From an uncultured Ruminococcus sp. (GTDB taxonomy: Bacteria; Bacillota; Clostridia; Lachnospirales; Lachnospiraceae): a stretch of DNA of 15,412 bases. Of this stretch, positions 14,592 through 15,412 are shown piece by piece. The stretch spans positions 1 through 15,412 of the forward strand of contig FMEL01000027.1 in NCBI GenBank assembly GCA_900066355.1, written 5' to 3'. Position numbers and translations under genes: made by a program. Below the pieces are notes generated by a model. It was not told where the DNA came from, did no database searches, and saw only the letters and a list, made by a program, of their open reading frames with translations. Every line of letters starts with the position of its first letter. The first letter of the stretch is position 1.

Positions 14592-14626
14592 TGTAACTGT
14601 ACACTCAAAAATGAATGTGTTACAAT
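14592..14626 (+). promoter_or_regulatory. HxlR-gene promoter with overlapping dyad
   Basis: An extended -10, TGTTACAAT (TACAAT at 14621-14626), is preceded by a weak -35 TGTACA (14598-14603) at 17 bases. TGTAAC (14592-14597) is inverted as GTTACA (14619-14624), with a second imperfect pair inside (ACACTC/GAATGT). This is a suitable operator for autoregulation by the HxlR protein. Confidence 0.6.
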
Positions 14627-14645
14627 AGACTCGGAGGTGAGAATT

Positions 14646-14978
14646 ATGCGAGCAAAAGAAGAATTACCGGAATGCCCAGTTGCAACAGCAGTATCTCTTA
14701 TCGGAGGAAAATGGAAACTGCTGATTTTGCGTAACTTAAAAGAGCGTCCATGGAGATTCAATGAGCTACAACGAAGTATAGATGGTATTTCACAAAAGGT
14801 TTTGACAGATAGTTTAAGACAAATGATGAGTGATGGGCTGGCATATCGCCACGATTACCATGAGCAGCCACCGAGAGTTGAATACGGCTTAACGGAACTC
14901 GGAACAAAAATGCTTCCAATTGTTAATTCACTTGCTGACTTTGGTAACTACTATAAATCAATTATTGAACAGAATTAA
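14646..14978 (+). CDS. HxlR-family winged-helix transcriptional regulator
   Basis: Start at ATG 14646, with CGGAGGTGA at 14632-14640, gives 110 residues, the normal family length. The family core is plain: CPVATAVSLIGGKWKLLILRNL, then RFNELQRSIDGISQKVLTDSLRQM as the recognition helix region, and VEYGLTELG as the wing. C10 lies where YodB/HypR-type members carry a redox-sensing cysteine, so a thiol- or electrophile-responsive repressor is possible; other HxlR proteins respond to formaldehyde or unknown signals. It is divergent from the cupin gene, its most likely target. There are 91 bases to the next gene, with a palindrome between. Confidence 0.92.
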   Translation: MRAKEELPECPVATAVSLIGGKWKLLILRNLKERPWRFNELQRSIDGISQKVLTDSLRQMMSDGLAYRHDYHEQPPRVEYGLTELGTKMLPIVNSLADFGNYYKSIIEQN

Positions 14979-15018
14979 GGACGTTAGTATTTGAAAAGCT
15001 TGAACAATCCCAGTTTGT

Positions 15019-15040
15019 ATATATCTTTTAAAAGGTATAT
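15019..15040. promoter_or_regulatory. 22-bp near-perfect palindrome
   Basis: ATATATCTTTTAAAAGGTATAT is symmetric except at one position pair. It lies 30 bases before the small membrane-protein gene and could be an operator or part of its promoter region. Confidence 0.45.
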
Positions 15041-15069
15041 GATTAAGAAAAACGGCAGGAGGTATCTGA

Positions 15070-15279
15070 ATGAAATCACATAAATATTGGTCTATCGGTG
15101 CACTGATTACAATGTTTGGAACTTTTTATACAGGTTATAAGGGATCAAAAGAATGCCATAAGTACTTTGCAGCAAGTTCTTTGCTTTGCATGATTATGGC
15201 TATTTATACAGGACACAAGATGATTTCTGGTAAAAGTAGGAAGAAAAAAGAAGTTTCAGTAGAGAGTGTTGAAGATTAA
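15070..15279 (+). CDS. Small two-helix membrane protein (DUF6219-like)
   Basis: This 69-residue ORF has a good GCAGGAGG site 8 bases upstream. Two hydrophobic segments (about residues 8-22 and 35-50) are joined by the polar GYKGSKECHKYFA, and a Lys-rich then acidic tail follows (KSRKKKEVSVESVED). It resembles the small Firmicute family that I know as DUF6219, which has no known function; that assignment is from memory of the HKYW...GTFYTGYKG pattern. It follows the HxlR gene in the same direction and might be co-transcribed. Confidence 0.7.
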   Translation: MKSHKYWSIGALITMFGTFYTGYKGSKECHKYFAASSLLCMIMAIYTGHKMISGKSRKKKEVSVESVED

Positions 15280-15325
15280 AAAACAAAATATTTTAATAAA
15301 TAACGCCGGTGCGGGATTTTTGATA

Positions 15326-15412
15326 TGTACCCTCTTTACTGGACAAACCAGTAAGGAGGGTATTTTTATGCGTTATAGTTACGAATTTAAATTATTATGT
15401 GTTGATTTGTAT
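15326..15412 (+). mobile_element. Left end of an IS3-type insertion sequence
   Basis: TGTACCCTCTTTACTGGACA (15326-15345) starts with TG and resembles the terminal inverted repeats of IS3-family elements. It is followed directly by a transposase start. The right end and any target duplication lie outside the window. Bases 15328-15342 form a 15-bp stem with 15348-15362. Confidence 0.7.
15368..15412 (+). CDS. IS3-family transposase OrfA, N-terminus only
   Basis: ATG 15368 begins MRYSYEFKLLCVDLY, the usual opening of the helix-turn-helix OrfA proteins of IS3/IS150-type elements, and runs off the window at codon 15. AAGGAGGG at 15353-15360 is its ribosome site and lies inside the terminal hairpin. 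The product would bind the insertion-sequence ends and, after frameshifting with OrfB, catalyse transposition. Confidence 0.75.
   Translation, partial: MRYSYEFKLLCVDLY

Overview
The window looks like chromosome from a gut Firmicute of the Lachnospiraceae type (Blautia/Dorea-like). This is inferred from moderate-to-low GC, strong AGGAGG ribosome binding sites, TTGACA/TATACT promoters and the style of the proteins. No marker gene fixes the genus.

Left end (1-3330): the 3' part of an accessory parB is followed by a parA cut off after about 74 codons. ParA sequence then joins the middle of a methionine-binding-protein gene (metQ), which has lost its signal-peptide region and carries an in-frame TGA. 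The intact metN and metI transporter genes follow. A deletion or insertion has fused a partition operon, probably from a mobile element, to a methionine-uptake operon. The metQ start and any native met promoter or riboswitch are gone.

Middle (3331-11263): after a structured intergenic stretch and a two-way terminator comes a divergon. A ROK/XylR-type repressor gene faces left. A five-gene operon faces right: sugar ABC ATPase, permease, binding protein, zinc-dependent polyol dehydrogenase and xylulokinase. Together these fit uptake of a pentitol (xylitol or D-arabitol), oxidation to D-xylulose and phosphorylation to xylulose 5-phosphate. No xylose isomerase is present.

A convergent gene (11273-12985, minus) encodes a predicted ABC-class ATPase of the MRB1590-like family. 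Its upstream region is rich in dyads.

Right part (13000-15412): about 1 kb is almost gene-free. It contains the 3' half of a tRNA-Arg(CCU), cut exactly at the anticodon loop, directly followed by a 305-bp stretch with nine copies of a TTAGCT motif (consensus RTTAGCTG) in both orientations, some paired as palindromes. This looks like an attachment core plus arm-type sites of an unidentified integrative element, and it is the most interesting part of the window. Two strong terminators bracket a tiny ORF. Then come a divergent cupin / HxlR-regulator pair, a small two-helix membrane protein, and the left end of an IS3-type insertion sequence whose ribosome binding site lies inside a 15-bp hairpin.
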